NCBI RefSeq assembly: GCF_040834005.1
Contig: NZ_CP162129.1
Span: 3,124,001-3,188,000 of the forward strand
DNA from: Paenibacillus sp. PL2-23
GTDB taxonomy: Bacteria; Bacillota; Bacilli; Paenibacillales; Paenibacillaceae
Direction: 5' to 3'
DNA: 64,000 nt
Below, piece by piece: positions 27,563 through 36,267 of this stretch. Within the stretch, counting starts at the first letter, position 1. Each line of letters opens with the position of its first letter. The notes under the pieces were generated by a model. That model saw nothing but the letters and a program-made list of their open reading frames with translations. It searched no databases and was not told where the DNA came from. A program made the translations under genes and the position numbers.

Positions 27563-28786
27563 TTATGGACCATCCGTCTCCCGGTGCAGGTCGAACTTGG
27601 CGTGCAGCGCTCTAAGCGCTTTGGCCATATCCTCCTGCTGGACGAGAACCCATATGGTCATATTGGAATCAGCGGACTGCATGATTGTAACGCCCTGCTC
27701 CGTTAAAGCCTCCACAATACGAGCCATTACACCCGGCTGACCGCTCATGCCTCCGCCGATGACGGAAATTTTGGCGCAGCCGGATACGGCCGTGGGAGCA
27801 AAGCCGGATTGCCTCAGCAATTGCAATGCATGTTCCGCGTCATGATCAAACACCGTATAGACGGCCCCGCTTGGCGTCACGTTAATGAAATCGACGCTGA
27901 TATGATGTTTGGCCATCGTCTGAAACACTTGAAGCTGCATATCATTGCGCCCGTCGAGCGCCTTGACTGTAATCTGCGTTACGCCGGCTACATGAGCAAT
28001 ACCCGTCACATAACGGTCCTTGACCGCCTGTGCAGCGGGCGGCGTGTCCGTGACTAGCGTGCCCGGCTCATCGGAGAAGGTCGACCGCACGCGCACCGGA
28101 ATTCGAGCCTGCTGAGCAACCTCAACCGCTCGAGGATGTATGACCTTGGCACCCTGGCGCGCCATGTTGCCTATCTCCGTATAGCTTACGCAAGCCAGCT
28201 GTCTCGCTTCCGCCACAAAACGCGGATCCGCCGTTAACAACCCATTGACATCGGTATAAATATCTACGAGCTCCGCCCGCAGCGCAGCGCCCAGCGCGGT
28301 TGCAGACGTATCGCTGCCGCCGCGTCCAAGCGTTGTGAGGTCGCCGGCCGCCGTTACGCCTTGGAAGCCCGTCACAACCACGACCTTGTCCTGTCGAAGC
28401 AGCCCCATAATCCGATCCGTTCCGATCGACTTGATTCTGGCGTTGCCGAACTGATCGTCGGTCAGGATTCCCGCTCCTCCGCCAGTGAGCGCGGTTGAGG
28501 GAATCCCTCTGGACAGGAGCAGGCTGCACAAGGCGGCGGCCGAGATCATCTCTCCGCAGCCCAGCAGCAAATCCCTCTCCCTTGGGGGCAAGGCCCCTTC
28601 ATTGTCTTGCATCAAGGAAAGCAGCGTATCCGTTGCATACGGATCGCCCTTGCGTCCCATCGCCGAGACAACGACGACGACGGCGAAGCCGTCCTCCCGT
28701 TCCCTGGCTATATGACGAATAACGCGGTCTCTAGCTTGCTCGGTTGATAGCGAGGTTCCTCCGAATTTCTGAACCAGAATTCGCAT
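27563..28786 (-). CDS. dapG: Aspartate kinase (DapG type)
   Basis: A 407-residue monofunctional aspartokinase. The kinase domain begins RILVQKFGGTSLST and has TLGRGGSDTSATAL; two ACT domains fill the C-terminus (VTQITVKAL..., AKISVIGGGMSGQPGVMARI). In B. subtilis DapG is the diaminopimelate-sensitive isozyme. ATG at 28786 is chosen because GGAGGGGG lies 6 nt upstream. Confidence 0.93.
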   Translation of the reverse strand: MRILVQKFGGTSLSTEQARDRVIRHIAREREDGFAVVVVVSAMGRKGDPYATDTLLSLMQDNEGALPPRERDLLLGCGEMISAAALCSLLLSRGIPSTALTGGGAGILTDDQFGNARIKSIGTDRIMGLLRQDKVVVVTGFQGVTAAGDLTTLGRGGSDTSATALGAALRAELVDIYTDVNGLLTADPRFVAEARQLACVSYTEIGNMARQGAKVIHPRAVEVAQQARIPVRVRSTFSDEPGTLVTDTPPAAQAVKDRYVTGIAHVAGVTQITVKALDGRNDMQLQVFQTMAKHHISVDFINVTPSGAVYTVFDHDAEHALQLLRQSGFAPTAVSGCAKISVIGGGMSGQPGVMARIVEALTEQGVTIMQSADSNMTIWVLVQQEDMAKALRALHAKFDLHRETDGP

Positions 28787-28845
28787 ATCGTCCCCCTCCA
28801 ATATCCACCGAAGACGAGAGCAGCGTTATACCCGTTGTGTATTCC

Positions 28846-29100
28846 ATTAACCTCTTGCGATCCCTGTTGCTACTATTCATATATCCTGCTGCAGCTTGTT
28901 GCAGGTTGTCGGAGACCATCCGCATGACTCGACCCCATTCGACAAGTCCGAACCATACGTCGACGAATACGCCAGTAAGCCTACACTGACGCTTCCGCCG
29001 CAAGCGGGTACTGCCCATGGACGAGGGGAACAACGCGATTGCATCTCCCCTGGCGCGTCCTCAAGCAGCTGCTTGGCGTCTTCCAGTTCCAAATTATTAA
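28846..29100 (-). pseudogene. asd: Decayed 3' remnant of asd (aspartate-semialdehyde dehydrogenase)
   Basis: Between dpaB and dapG, where Bacillales carry asd, about 255 bp have no intact gene, but pieces of the Asd C-terminus appear in order across shifting frames: ELEDAKQLLEDAPG, then QYPLAAEAS, then TGVFVDVWFGLVEWGRVM immediately followed by RMVSDNLQQAAA and RKRLMEY. These correspond to family segments around LLKEAPG, YPMPADA, DVFVGRIRKD and LWVVSDNLLKGAA at the right spacing. At least two frameshifts and a stop are present, and the N-terminal two thirds are gone. A working asd must be elsewhere, if the cell has one. Confidence 0.75.
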
Positions 29101-29107
29101 GCTACGC

Positions 29108-29698
29108 TTACGAAAAACGTTCGATCAGGAGCGGCTGAAGCTGACGCCCTTGTAGCGCGGCTTCACACGCCTCCATCACCAGATCCATTCTCGCAACCAA
29201 AGAATTGGGCTTCTGAGTAGGATTATCTTGACCAAATGGCACAAAATAAATATGTTTAGCCACTAGAAGCTTTGCAATATTAGCGGCATTCAAGCCCAAG
29301 CCGTCGTTCGTCGAGATCGCCAGCACAAGGGGACGGCCGTTGCGCATTTGCGCTTTCGCCGCCATCAGTACGGCGCTATCCGTAATGGCGTTAGCCAGCC
29401 TGCTCGTCGTGTTGCCAGTGCATGGAGCAATAACAAGCACGTCAAGCAGCTTGGATGGTCCAAGCGGCTCCGCCTGAACGATAGTCGAAATAATCTCGTT
29501 GCCCGTAATGCCGGTCAACCGCTCCTGCCATTCCTTGGCCGTGCCGAATCTTGTATCCGTCGTAATCAATGAATTCGACACGATCGGCACAACATTGGCG
29601 CCTGCGTCCACAAACCGTTTGATCTCCGGCATAACCTCTGCGAATGTGCAGTGAGAGCCCGACAATGCGTAGCCTACCGTAATCCCGTTCCAATTCAT
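29108..29698 (-). CDS. dpaB: Dipicolinate synthase subunit B (SpoVFB)
   Basis: A 196-residue flavoprotein-fold subunit (GYALSGSHCTFAE, VIAPCTGNTTSRLANAI). With DpaA it oxidises dihydrodipicolinate to dipicolinic acid in the mother cell for export to the spore core. ATG at 29698 overlaps the dpaA stop as ATGA, with GGGGGAA upstream; a longer extension is rejected. Confidence 0.95.
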   Translation of the reverse strand: MNWNGITVGYALSGSHCTFAEVMPEIKRFVDAGANVVPIVSNSLITTDTRFGTAKEWQERLTGITGNEIISTIVQAEPLGPSKLLDVLVIAPCTGNTTSRLANAITDSAVLMAAKAQMRNGRPLVLAISTNDGLGLNAANIAKLLVAKHIYFVPFGQDNPTQKPNSLVARMDLVMEACEAALQGRQLQPLLIERFS

Positions 29699-30594
29699 AT
29701 CCCATTCCCCCGCTCCATCGTGTCTTCCATAATCAGTTGCGATAAACAATCCGCTATGATCCGACCTGCTGTCTTGGGAGCCACGATACCGGGGAGACCG
29801 GGTGCAAGCATCGCCTTGATACCCCGCTTCTCAGCGAAGCGGAAGTCCGTTCCGCCAGGCTTCGACGCGAGGTCGATGATGACGGTCCGTGACGGTAAAT
29901 TTGCGATAATTTGCGCTGTGACTATCATAGTCGGAATTGTATTAAAAAGCAAGTCAATATTCCCTACGTTTTGCAACAAGCTGCCCATGTAAAAAGGCTT
30001 AAAACCCATCTCCGAGGCGCGTGCAAAATGCTCCGATCTTCGCACGCCAACCTTCACGTTGGCGCCCAAGCCTTGAAGCGTTCTTGCCATCGTAAATCCA
30101 GTCCGGCCAAAGCCGAGCACCATGGCACTGGATCCGTGAATCGTAATGTCGGTATGCTGGATCGCCATCATCAATGCGCCTTCCGCCGTCGGTATGGAGT
30201 TGTAGATCGCTACGTCATCCCGGTCGAACAGCTCGACCAGCGCAATGCCCTTCTCCTCGCAAAGGCCTCGGAGATACGGCTTCGCCATTCCGGTATACAC
30301 CTTGCAGTGCAAGGGAAGCTTCGCAATATGGGAACGCGTCAGCTTCAGCTCGCGATCGCTGAATACGGTATGGATCACACCTTGATCGTCCGTTCCGACC
30401 GCCGGCAGCAGCAGAGCGTCTACGCCCTCGAACAGCGCTTCATCGAACTCTGCATGTACGGCTCCGTCCAACGACGAGTGCAGGCCGTCGAAGCCGCAGA
30501 CCGTGACGCTCGCATCCAGCTCGCTCAGCTTTCGAATGACCTCAAGCTGACGCGCGTCGCCGCCCAGCAGCAGTACTTGAACGCCTGTTAGCAT
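29695..30594 (-). CDS. dpaA: Dipicolinate synthase subunit A (SpoVFA)
   Basis: A 299-residue NAD(P)-binding subunit. The Rossmann motif is MVLGFGRTGFTMARTLQGLGA; other family marks are NSIPTAEGALMMAI and LPGIVAPKTAG. AAGGGAG lies 9 nt before ATG. A mother-cell-type promoter just upstream and the dut terminator beyond it suggest that the dpa-dap cluster begins here. Confidence 0.95.
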   Translation of the reverse strand: MLTGVQVLLLGGDARQLEVIRKLSELDASVTVCGFDGLHSSLDGAVHAEFDEALFEGVDALLLPAVGTDDQGVIHTVFSDRELKLTRSHIAKLPLHCKVYTGMAKPYLRGLCEEKGIALVELFDRDDVAIYNSIPTAEGALMMAIQHTDITIHGSSAMVLGFGRTGFTMARTLQGLGANVKVGVRRSEHFARASEMGFKPFYMGSLLQNVGNIDLLFNTIPTMIVTAQIIANLPSRTVIIDLASKPGGTDFRFAEKRGIKAMLAPGLPGIVAPKTAGRIIADCLSQLIMEDTMERGNGI

Positions 30595-30629
30595 CGGGCT
30601 TCACTCCCTTCTGGCAAATAGATATAGAC

Positions 30630-30657
30630 CATCGTATGCTTCCGCCCAAGGCAGGGT
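30630..30657 (-). promoter_or_regulatory. Candidate sigma-K (mother-cell) promoter for dpaA
   Basis: AC (30656-30657), 17 bp, CATACGATG (30630-30638), one base off the sigma-K -10 pattern CATANNNTA. spoVF of B. subtilis is sigma-K controlled. Confidence 0.45.
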
Positions 30658-30672
30658 GAAAAAAAGCGCACA

Positions 30673-30705
30673 AAAAAAGATCGGAACGCCTCCGCGCTCC
30701 GATCT
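30673..30705 (-). terminator. Intrinsic terminator after dut
   Basis: Stem AGATCGGAGCG / CGTTCCGATCT, loop CGGAG, then a run of T, 9 nt after the dut stop. Confidence 0.85.
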
Positions 30706-30713
30706 CACTTCTA

Positions 30714-31160
30714 TTATTTGACGCCTGTATGCCCGAAGCCGCCCGCTCCTCGAACCGTATCCGGAAGCTCATCGGCCTCCTCAATTACGACGGAAGGCAC
30801 CTCCTGGAACACCATCTGGGCAATTCTTTCGCCGCGCGTAATGACGAACGGCTCGGACCCCAAATTTGCAAGCAGCACCTTCACTTCGCCCCTGTAATCA
30901 GCGTCGATTGTGCCAGGCGAGTTCAAGCAGGTAATGCCGTGCTTGTAAGCGAGACCGCTTCTTGGACGAATCTGCGCCTCCAGCTCCTTCGGCATCGCCA
31001 TCGCGAAGCCCGTTGGCACCAGCACGCGCTCGCCTGGGGCGAGCGTCATCGGCTCCTCGACGGCGGCCTGCAGGTCGAAGCCTGCCGCCCATTCCGACAT
31101 TTTGCGCGGAATCGCGATATCGTCGTTGCCCTCCAGCCGTTTAAACAGCACCTGGTACAT
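30714..31160 (-). CDS. dut: dUTP diphosphatase
   Basis: A 148-residue trimeric dUTPase hydrolysing dUTP to dUMP. Motifs in order: AAGFDLQAA, RPRSGLAYKHG, NSPGTIDADYRGE, RGERIAQMVF and RGAGGFGHTG. The start overlaps the end of the upstream M16 peptidase gene by 20 nt, with AAGGAGA upstream, so the two are coupled. Confidence 0.95.
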   Translation of the reverse strand: MYQVLFKRLEGNDDIAIPRKMSEWAAGFDLQAAVEEPMTLAPGERVLVPTGFAMAMPKELEAQIRPRSGLAYKHGITCLNSPGTIDADYRGEVKVLLANLGSEPFVITRGERIAQMVFQEVPSVVIEEADELPDTVRGAGGFGHTGVK

Positions 31161-32406
31161 ATTGATCTCTCCTTAGCTTCACCGCGTCCTTGTCTGTCGA
31201 GCCGACCATCGCTACCGCAAACGGCACAGCAAGCATTCGCTTCGTCACTTCCCGTATATCGTCCATCGTAACGGAATCAATACGATTCAACAGTTCGTCC
31301 AGCGTATAATGATGGCCGATCATCAGCTCGTTTTTGCCAATCCGGTTCATTCGGCTGCTGGTGCTCTCCAGACTCAGAATCAGCGAGCCCTTCAGCTGCT
31401 CCTTGCCGCGATGAAGCTCCTCCTCCGCCAAGCCTTTCACGGACAGCTCCTGGATTTGCTCCAGCGTGAGGTCGAGCACTTCCTTCGTCTGCTTGGGAGC
31501 CGTTCCCGCGTATACGGTGAACAGTCCGGAGTCGGCATAGCCTGTATGATACGAATATACCGAATAAGCGAGACCGCGCTTCTCCCTAATCTCCTGGAAC
31601 AGACGCGAGCTCATGCCGCCGCCAAGCGCGTTGTTCAGCAGCACCATCGCATACAGCTTGGGATCCCGATTGGAGCAGCCCGGGAAGGTCATGCATATAT
31701 GATTCTGCTCCGTTTTTTTCTTATAAAAAATATAATCGCCGCGGAACACCGGCGGCTCTGTCAGGAACGGGGTGGAATGGGCGGCGAACCCGCCGAAGTG
31801 GGCCTCCAGCAAGGGTAGCAGCTTGCCCTCCTCCACGTTGCCCGCAACGCTGACAACCGTGTTCTCAATCGTATACCGCTCCTGCATATAGCCCCTCAGC
31901 GTGTCAGGACCCATCGCTTCCAGCCGTTCCTTCAGGCCTAGGATAGAATAAGCCAGCGCATGATCTCCGAAGGAAGCTCGCGAGGCCTCGTCATGCACCT
32001 TATCGTCAGGCGTATCCTCGTACATGGCAATTTCTTCGAGAATGACGTTTTTTTCTTTGGCGAGCTCATGCGGGTCGAATTGGGAATGGAAGAACATGTC
32101 CGAAAGCGCGTCCACTGCCATCGGCAAATGCTCATCCAGCACCTTGGCGAAGTAGCACGTGTACTCCTTGGACGTAAAGGCGTTCACATTGCCCCCGATT
32201 CCGTCGAACAGATCGGCGATGTCCTTGGCCGTCCGCTTCTCCGTACCCTTGAAGAGCATGTGCTCGATAAAATGGGAAATTCCGTTATTTTCCAACGTTT
32301 CGTTCCGAGAGCCCGTTTTCACCCATATGCCGAACGAAACGGAACGGACGGTCGGGATGTATTCCACCACAACGCGCAAGCCGTTGCTAAGCGTATATTT
32401 GTTCAC
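31141..32406 (-). CDS. mlpA: M16-family zinc peptidase (MlpA/YmxG-like)
   Basis: A 421-residue processing-peptidase-like enzyme with zinc motif HFIEHMLFKGT and distal Glu in VILEEIAMYEDTPDD, so predicted active. B. subtilis MlpA (YmxG) lies in the same place beside the spoVF genes. GTG start with AGGAGG 10 nt upstream. Encoded with dut from a promoter in the ylxY 3' end. Confidence 0.92.
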   Translation of the reverse strand: MNKYTLSNGLRVVVEYIPTVRSVSFGIWVKTGSRNETLENNGISHFIEHMLFKGTEKRTAKDIADLFDGIGGNVNAFTSKEYTCYFAKVLDEHLPMAVDALSDMFFHSQFDPHELAKEKNVILEEIAMYEDTPDDKVHDEASRASFGDHALAYSILGLKERLEAMGPDTLRGYMQERYTIENTVVSVAGNVEEGKLLPLLEAHFGGFAAHSTPFLTEPPVFRGDYIFYKKKTEQNHICMTFPGCSNRDPKLYAMVLLNNALGGGMSSRLFQEIREKRGLAYSVYSYHTGYADSGLFTVYAGTAPKQTKEVLDLTLEQIQELSVKGLAEEELHRGKEQLKGSLILSLESTSSRMNRIGKNELMIGHHYTLDELLNRIDSVTMDDIREVTKRMLAVPFAVAMVGSTDKDAVKLRRDQYVPGAV

Positions 32407-32433
32407 TAAGCGTCGTCCTCCTATTCGTATATC

Positions 32434-32462
32434 ACTATATCAGAATACGCCCGCGCCCTCAA
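32434..32462 (-). promoter_or_regulatory. Sigma-A promoter for mlpA-dut
   Basis: TTGAGG (32457-32462), 17 bp, TATAGT (32434-32439) with an extended TG one base upstream. It overlaps the last codons of ylxY. Confidence 0.5.
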
Positions 32463-33444
32463 CAACGACCGGCACTCGCGCTTCCGACAAGGTTTCGCTA
32501 ACCGTCCCGATGGCGTACCCCTTGGCCAGCGCGCTGTCGATCATGCCGCCTATGGCATCACGCGTCGCAGCCGTAGGATGCATCAGGATCAAAGCTCCCG
32601 GCTCCAGCTTGGACGAAATTTTGCGAATGACATAATCCGGGGATGGCTTCATCCAATCCACCGTGTCAATCGTCCATAGAACGGTGCCCAGCCCTTGCTC
32701 TCTGGCGGCCTGAACAGTAGCTGCGTTGTAGGAGCCGGATGGAGGCGCGAACCAGACATTGTCGACTCCAAGCAAATCCTTCAGCAGCGTCTGCGTTCGC
32801 ACGATTTGGCTCGTCTGATCGGCTCTGCTTAATTTTTTCATATCCGGATGCGAATAAGCGTGATTGGACATCTCATGGCCCTCGGCCTGAATTCTCCGCG
32901 CTACGTCTACATTGCCCTTCAACCATGACCCGTCCAGGAAAAAGGTCGCCTTGACCCCTTTGCCCCGCAAGGTTTCCAGAATGGGGTCTATGTATTCATT
33001 GCCCCACGCAACGTTAATCATTAGCGAGATCATCGGCTTCTCCGGATTGCCCCTGTAGATAGGGTGTGCGCCTAGCTGGGCGAGTGTAATCTTGGGCGGA
33101 ATTTCCCTGTACTGATACGGAATAGCGCCGCCTCTCGGCGCTTCAAGAGCAGCCTTATACGTTCCCTCTATATCGACAGAAAGGCCGTTATAGCCCGGAA
33201 TCGCATGCCATACCCGATCAATGCGGGCATTAACAGGAGCAATAGCTTTTGTCTCCGCCTCCGCGACAATTGCCTCGTACAGCTCCCGCTTCTCCTCCTC
33301 CGAATAAGCGGGCGGCGCCAGCGCCTCGATTGCATCCTCCGATTTCACCGTCGAGATGAATGAAGCGATGTTGCCATTCATTTTGACCAGAACCACCATC
33401 ATGAACAAGCTGGCCGCGATGACGGCCGCTTTGCGCATCTTCAT
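32440..33444 (-). CDS. ylxY: Polysaccharide deacetylase-family protein YlxY, degenerate first motif
   Basis: 334 residues: an N-terminal membrane/signal segment, a spacer domain, then a NodB domain from ~145. The zinc His pair is present in NHAYSHPDM and motif 3 in WFAPPSGSYN, but the usual TFDDG of motif 1 reads MINVAWGNEY, lacking the metal-binding and catalytic Asp. It may be inactive or altered. YlxY is kept next to pnp in Bacillales. ATG 33444 follows a G-rich site (GGGAGTGGGGG). Confidence 0.88.
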   Translation of the reverse strand: MKMRKAAVIAASLFMMVVLVKMNGNIASFISTVKSEDAIEALAPPAYSEEEKRELYEAIVAEAETKAIAPVNARIDRVWHAIPGYNGLSVDIEGTYKAALEAPRGGAIPYQYREIPPKITLAQLGAHPIYRGNPEKPMISLMINVAWGNEYIDPILETLRGKGVKATFFLDGSWLKGNVDVARRIQAEGHEMSNHAYSHPDMKKLSRADQTSQIVRTQTLLKDLLGVDNVWFAPPSGSYNAATVQAAREQGLGTVLWTIDTVDWMKPSPDYVIRKISSKLEPGALILMHPTAATRDAIGGMIDSALAKGYAIGTVSETLSEARVPVVVEGAGVF

Positions 33445-33549
33445 TGCCCCCACTCCCATACGAGCAAAGTCGCGCGGGAGCAGAGCAGCTCCTCGTTCGC
33501 TTAACACCCAGTCTATGAGTTCTTGGACAAGATTATGCTTCAGGATTTG

Positions 33550-33582
33550 CAAAACAAAAAGAGACAGATAAGCTCTGGCTCT
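33550..33582 (-). terminator. Intrinsic terminator after pnp
   Basis: Stem AGAGCCAGA / TCTGTCTCT with one mismatch, loop GCTTA, then TTTTGTTTTG. Confidence 0.75.
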
Positions 33583-33627
33583 TCGGTCCTTGCTATAAAT
33601 GGCTGAGGGGGGGCAGCCCGCTGCAAT

Positions 33628-35730
33628 CTAGGATTGAGCAGGCTCTTCCGCTGTCAGTACCGCCTTGCGAGACAGGTTGACGCGACCTTGCTGATCGATT
33701 TCGGTTACCTTCACCGTGATCTGATCGCCGATCTTCACCACATCCTCGCATTTCGCCACACGCTCAGTGGACAATTGCGAGATATGCACCAGTCCGTCCT
33801 TGTTAGGAAGAATCTCCACGAACACGCCGAACTTCTCAATGCGTCTCACTGTGCCAAGATAGATTTCTCCCACCACAACTTCCTTCACGATGCCTTCGAT
33901 AATGGCTCTGGCCTTCTGATTCATCTCTTCGTTGGAGGAAGCGATGAACACCATGCCGTCCTGCTCAATATCGATTTTCACGCCGGTTTCCTCAATGATT
34001 TTGTTGATGATCTTGCCGCCTGCTCCAATAACATCACGGATTTTGTCCGGATTAATACGAAGCGTAAGAATCTTGGGCGCGTATTTGGAAAGGCTTGTCC
34101 GTGGTGTGGACATCACTTCCAGCATTTTGCCCAGGATATGCATGCGGCCTTGACGCGCCTGCTCCAGCGACTGCTCCAGAATGCTGCGGTCGATGCCGTC
34201 GATTTTGATATCCATTTGAATCGCCGTTACGCCTTGCGCTGTGCCTGCAACCTTGAAGTCCATGTCGCCGAGGTGATCCTCCATGCCCTGAATGTCGGAC
34301 AGAATCGAGAAGTGATCGCCGTCCTTGATCAGACCCATAGCGATGCCTGCCACTGGCGCTTTGATCGGTACGCCTGCATCCATCATCGCAAGCGTGCTTG
34401 CGCAGATGCTGGCCTGGGAAGTAGAGCCGTTGGACTCCAGCACCTCGGATACAAGGCGAATCGTGTACGGGAACTCCGCCTCGGAAGGAATAACCTTCGA
34501 CAACGCGCGTTCGCCCAGAGCGCCATGACCGATTTCCCTGCGGCCAGGAGGGCGCAGAGGACGAGCCTCGCCTACGCTGAACGGCGGGAAGTTGTAATGA
34601 TGCATGAAGCGTTTCGTTTCTTCCGGCGAGATGCCGTCGAGAATTTGCACGTCGCCCATGGCGCCAAGCGTACAGATGCTAAGCGCTTGCGTTTGACCGC
34701 GCGTGAACAGGCCGGAGCCGTGTGTACGCGGCAGCAGAGCGACATCGCATTCGATCGGACGAATCTCGTCGAGACCGCGTCCGTCAGGACGAACCTTGTC
34801 ATGCGTAATTAGACGGCGAACCTCTTCCTTCACGATGTCGTACAATACTTCCTTCACGTCGGCCAGAAGCTCCGGCGTATCGGCATATTGCACCTCGAAA
34901 TGAGCCACTGCATCGCCGTTAACAGCGTCAATCGCTTCTTGACGGGCATGCTTCTCGGGAATTTTGATCGCTTCCACCAGTCGAGCGGATGCGAAGGCGC
35001 GAACCTCAGCGTTGACGCTGGCATTCACCGTATGTAATTTTACTGCCATTTTCTCCTTGCCCGCTAGAGCTTGAAGCTCCTCGATGTTGGCCACAATGTT
35101 TTTGATCTCATCATGTCCGAACATAATCGCTTCCAGCATAACGGATTCCGGCACTTCGTTCGCTTCCGCTTCCACCATCATAATGGCTTCCTTCGTACCT
35201 GCGACTACTACAAAAATATCCGTCAGCTGCTCTTGCTCCACCGTCGGGTTAATAACAAATTGTCCATTCACGCGACCCACGATAACACCGCCGATTGGTC
35301 CGCTGAACGGCACATCGGAGATGGTTAGCGCAGCGGATGTTCCGATCATCGCCGCAATTTCAGGGGAGCAGTCCTGGTCCACGCTCATGACGATGTTGGC
35401 AATTTGCACGTCATTGCGGAAGCCTTCCGGGAACAACGGGCGAATCGGACGGTCTGTCAAGCGACTGGACAGAATCGCCTTTTCGCTTGGCCGGCCCTCA
35501 CGCTTGATGAAGCCTCCCGGAATTTTGCCCACCGCGTACAGTCTCTCTTCATAGTTGACCGTCAGTGGGAAGAAGTCCAGGTCCTTCGGCTCTGATGACG
35601 CGGTTACCGTACACAGAATGACGGTCTCCCCGTAACGAACCGTAACGGCCGCATTCGCTTGCTTGGCGAGACGCCCAGTCTCTAGAATGAGAGGTCTTCC
35701 TCCAAGCGTCGTTTCAATACGTTGAATCAT
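33628..35730 (-). CDS. pnp: Polyribonucleotide nucleotidyltransferase (PNPase)
   Basis: A 700-residue phosphorolytic 3'-5' exoribonuclease. Two RNase-PH domains ([16 protein letters not shown] in the first; [16 protein letters not shown] and [10 protein letters not shown] in the second), then a KH domain ([19 protein letters not shown]) and an S1 domain ([21 protein letters not shown]). ATG at 35730 has AAGGAGG 8 nt upstream; GTG at 35733 is a weaker alternative. It follows rpsO across a long hairpin. Confidence 0.97.
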   Translation of the reverse strand: MIQRIETTLGGRPLILETGRLAKQANAAVTVRYGETVILCTVTASSEPKDLDFFPLTVNYEERLYAVGKIPGGFIKREGRPSEKAILSSRLTDRPIRPLFPEGFRNDVQIANIVMSVDQDCSPEIAAMIGTSAALTISDVPFSGPIGGVIVGRVNGQFVINPTVEQEQLTDIFVVVAGTKEAIMMVEAEANEVPESVMLEAIMFGHDEIKNIVANIEELQALAGKEKMAVKLHTVNASVNAEVRAFASARLVEAIKIPEKHARQEAIDAVNGDAVAHFEVQYADTPELLADVKEVLYDIVKEEVRRLITHDKVRPDGRGLDEIRPIECDVALLPRTHGSGLFTRGQTQALSICTLGAMGDVQILDGISPEETKRFMHHYNFPPFSVGEARPLRPPGRREIGHGALGERALSKVIPSEAEFPYTIRLVSEVLESNGSTSQASICASTLAMMDAGVPIKAPVAGIAMGLIKDGDHFSILSDIQGMEDHLGDMDFKVAGTAQGVTAIQMDIKIDGIDRSILEQSLEQARQGRMHILGKMLEVMSTPRTSLSKYAPKILTLRINPDKIRDVIGAGGKIINKIIEETGVKIDIEQDGMVFIASSNEEMNQKARAIIEGIVKEVVVGEIYLGTVRRIEKFGVFVEILPNKDGLVHISQLSTERVAKCEDVVKIGDQITVKVTEIDQQGRVNLSRKAVLTAEEPAQS

Positions 35731-35752
35731 CACAATTCCCTCCTTATCCTAT

Positions 35753-35816
35753 TACAAAAAGCAACCCGAAATCCCGTATCCAGAAGCACTGGGGATGGGA
35801 AGATCAGGTTGCTTTT
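35753..35816 (-). terminator. Long hairpin between rpsO and pnp
   Basis: Outer stem AAAAGCAACC / GGTTGCTTTT with an interrupted inner stem (CCCATCC with GGATACGGG), then TTGT. It may act as a partial terminator or, by analogy with rpsO-pnp of enterobacteria, as a processing site. Confidence 0.65.
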
Positions 35817-35829
35817 CGTCACGCATGTT

Positions 35830-36099
35830 TTAGCGGCGCAGGCCGAGTTTTTCGATCAATGCGCTATAACGTCTAACGTCCTTGTTCTTCAGGTAAGCTA
35901 GCAACTTACGGCGTTGACCTACCATCTTAAGCAATCCGCGGCGGGAATGATGATCCTTCTTGTGCTCGCGCAAATGCTGAGTCAGGTTAACGATGTTTTC
36001 CGTAAGGATAGCGATTTGAACCTCAGGGGACCCTGTGTCACTTGCGTGAGTTTTGTGAGTCTCGATCAGTTCTTGCTTGCGTTCTTGAGTAAGTGCCAT
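35830..36099 (-). CDS. rpsO: 30S ribosomal protein S15
   Basis: An 89-residue S15 ([51 protein letters not shown]). ATG 36099 lies 8 nt after GGAGG; the six-residue upstream extension overlaps the site. It binds 16S rRNA helices 20-22. A ~120-nt structured leader precedes it. Confidence 0.98.
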   Translation of the reverse strand: MALTQERKQELIETHKTHASDTGSPEVQIAILTENIVNLTQHLREHKKDHHSRRGLLKMVGQRRKLLAYLKNKDVRRYSALIEKLGLRR

Positions 36100-36222
36100 C
36101 CTTTTCACCTCCTTCATTCATAATCGCCATTAGCCTCGCCGCCGTCGGTGAGATCGGACAACCAAGCTAAGGTTCAGTATACGAAGCATGCAGACCCGAT
36201 AACAGGCAAGCTGTTCGCAACG
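36100..36222 (-). promoter_or_regulatory. Structured 5' leader of rpsO (possible S15 autoregulatory site)
   Basis: From the predicted start near 36222 the RNA can fold an AACAG/CTGTT hairpin and, near the ribosome binding site, a TTAGCTT / GAGGCTAA stem. S15 autoregulation through leader RNA is known in Bacillales relatives; assignment here is inference. Confidence 0.4.
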
Positions 36223-36228
36223 TTCTTT

Positions 36229-36258
36229 AGTATAGCATAACGAATAGCCGCTTGTCGA
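36229..36258 (-). promoter_or_regulatory. Sigma-A promoter for rpsO
   Basis: TCGACA (36253-36258), 18 bp, TATACT (36229-36234) with extended TGC. Confidence 0.6.
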
Positions 36259-36267
36259 GAAAATGCG

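Noticed and set aside
28731-29092. Two small frames between dpaB and dapG that could be read as short genes.
   Set aside because: Each carries a different piece of the Asd C-terminus, so they are better read as one frameshifted remnant.
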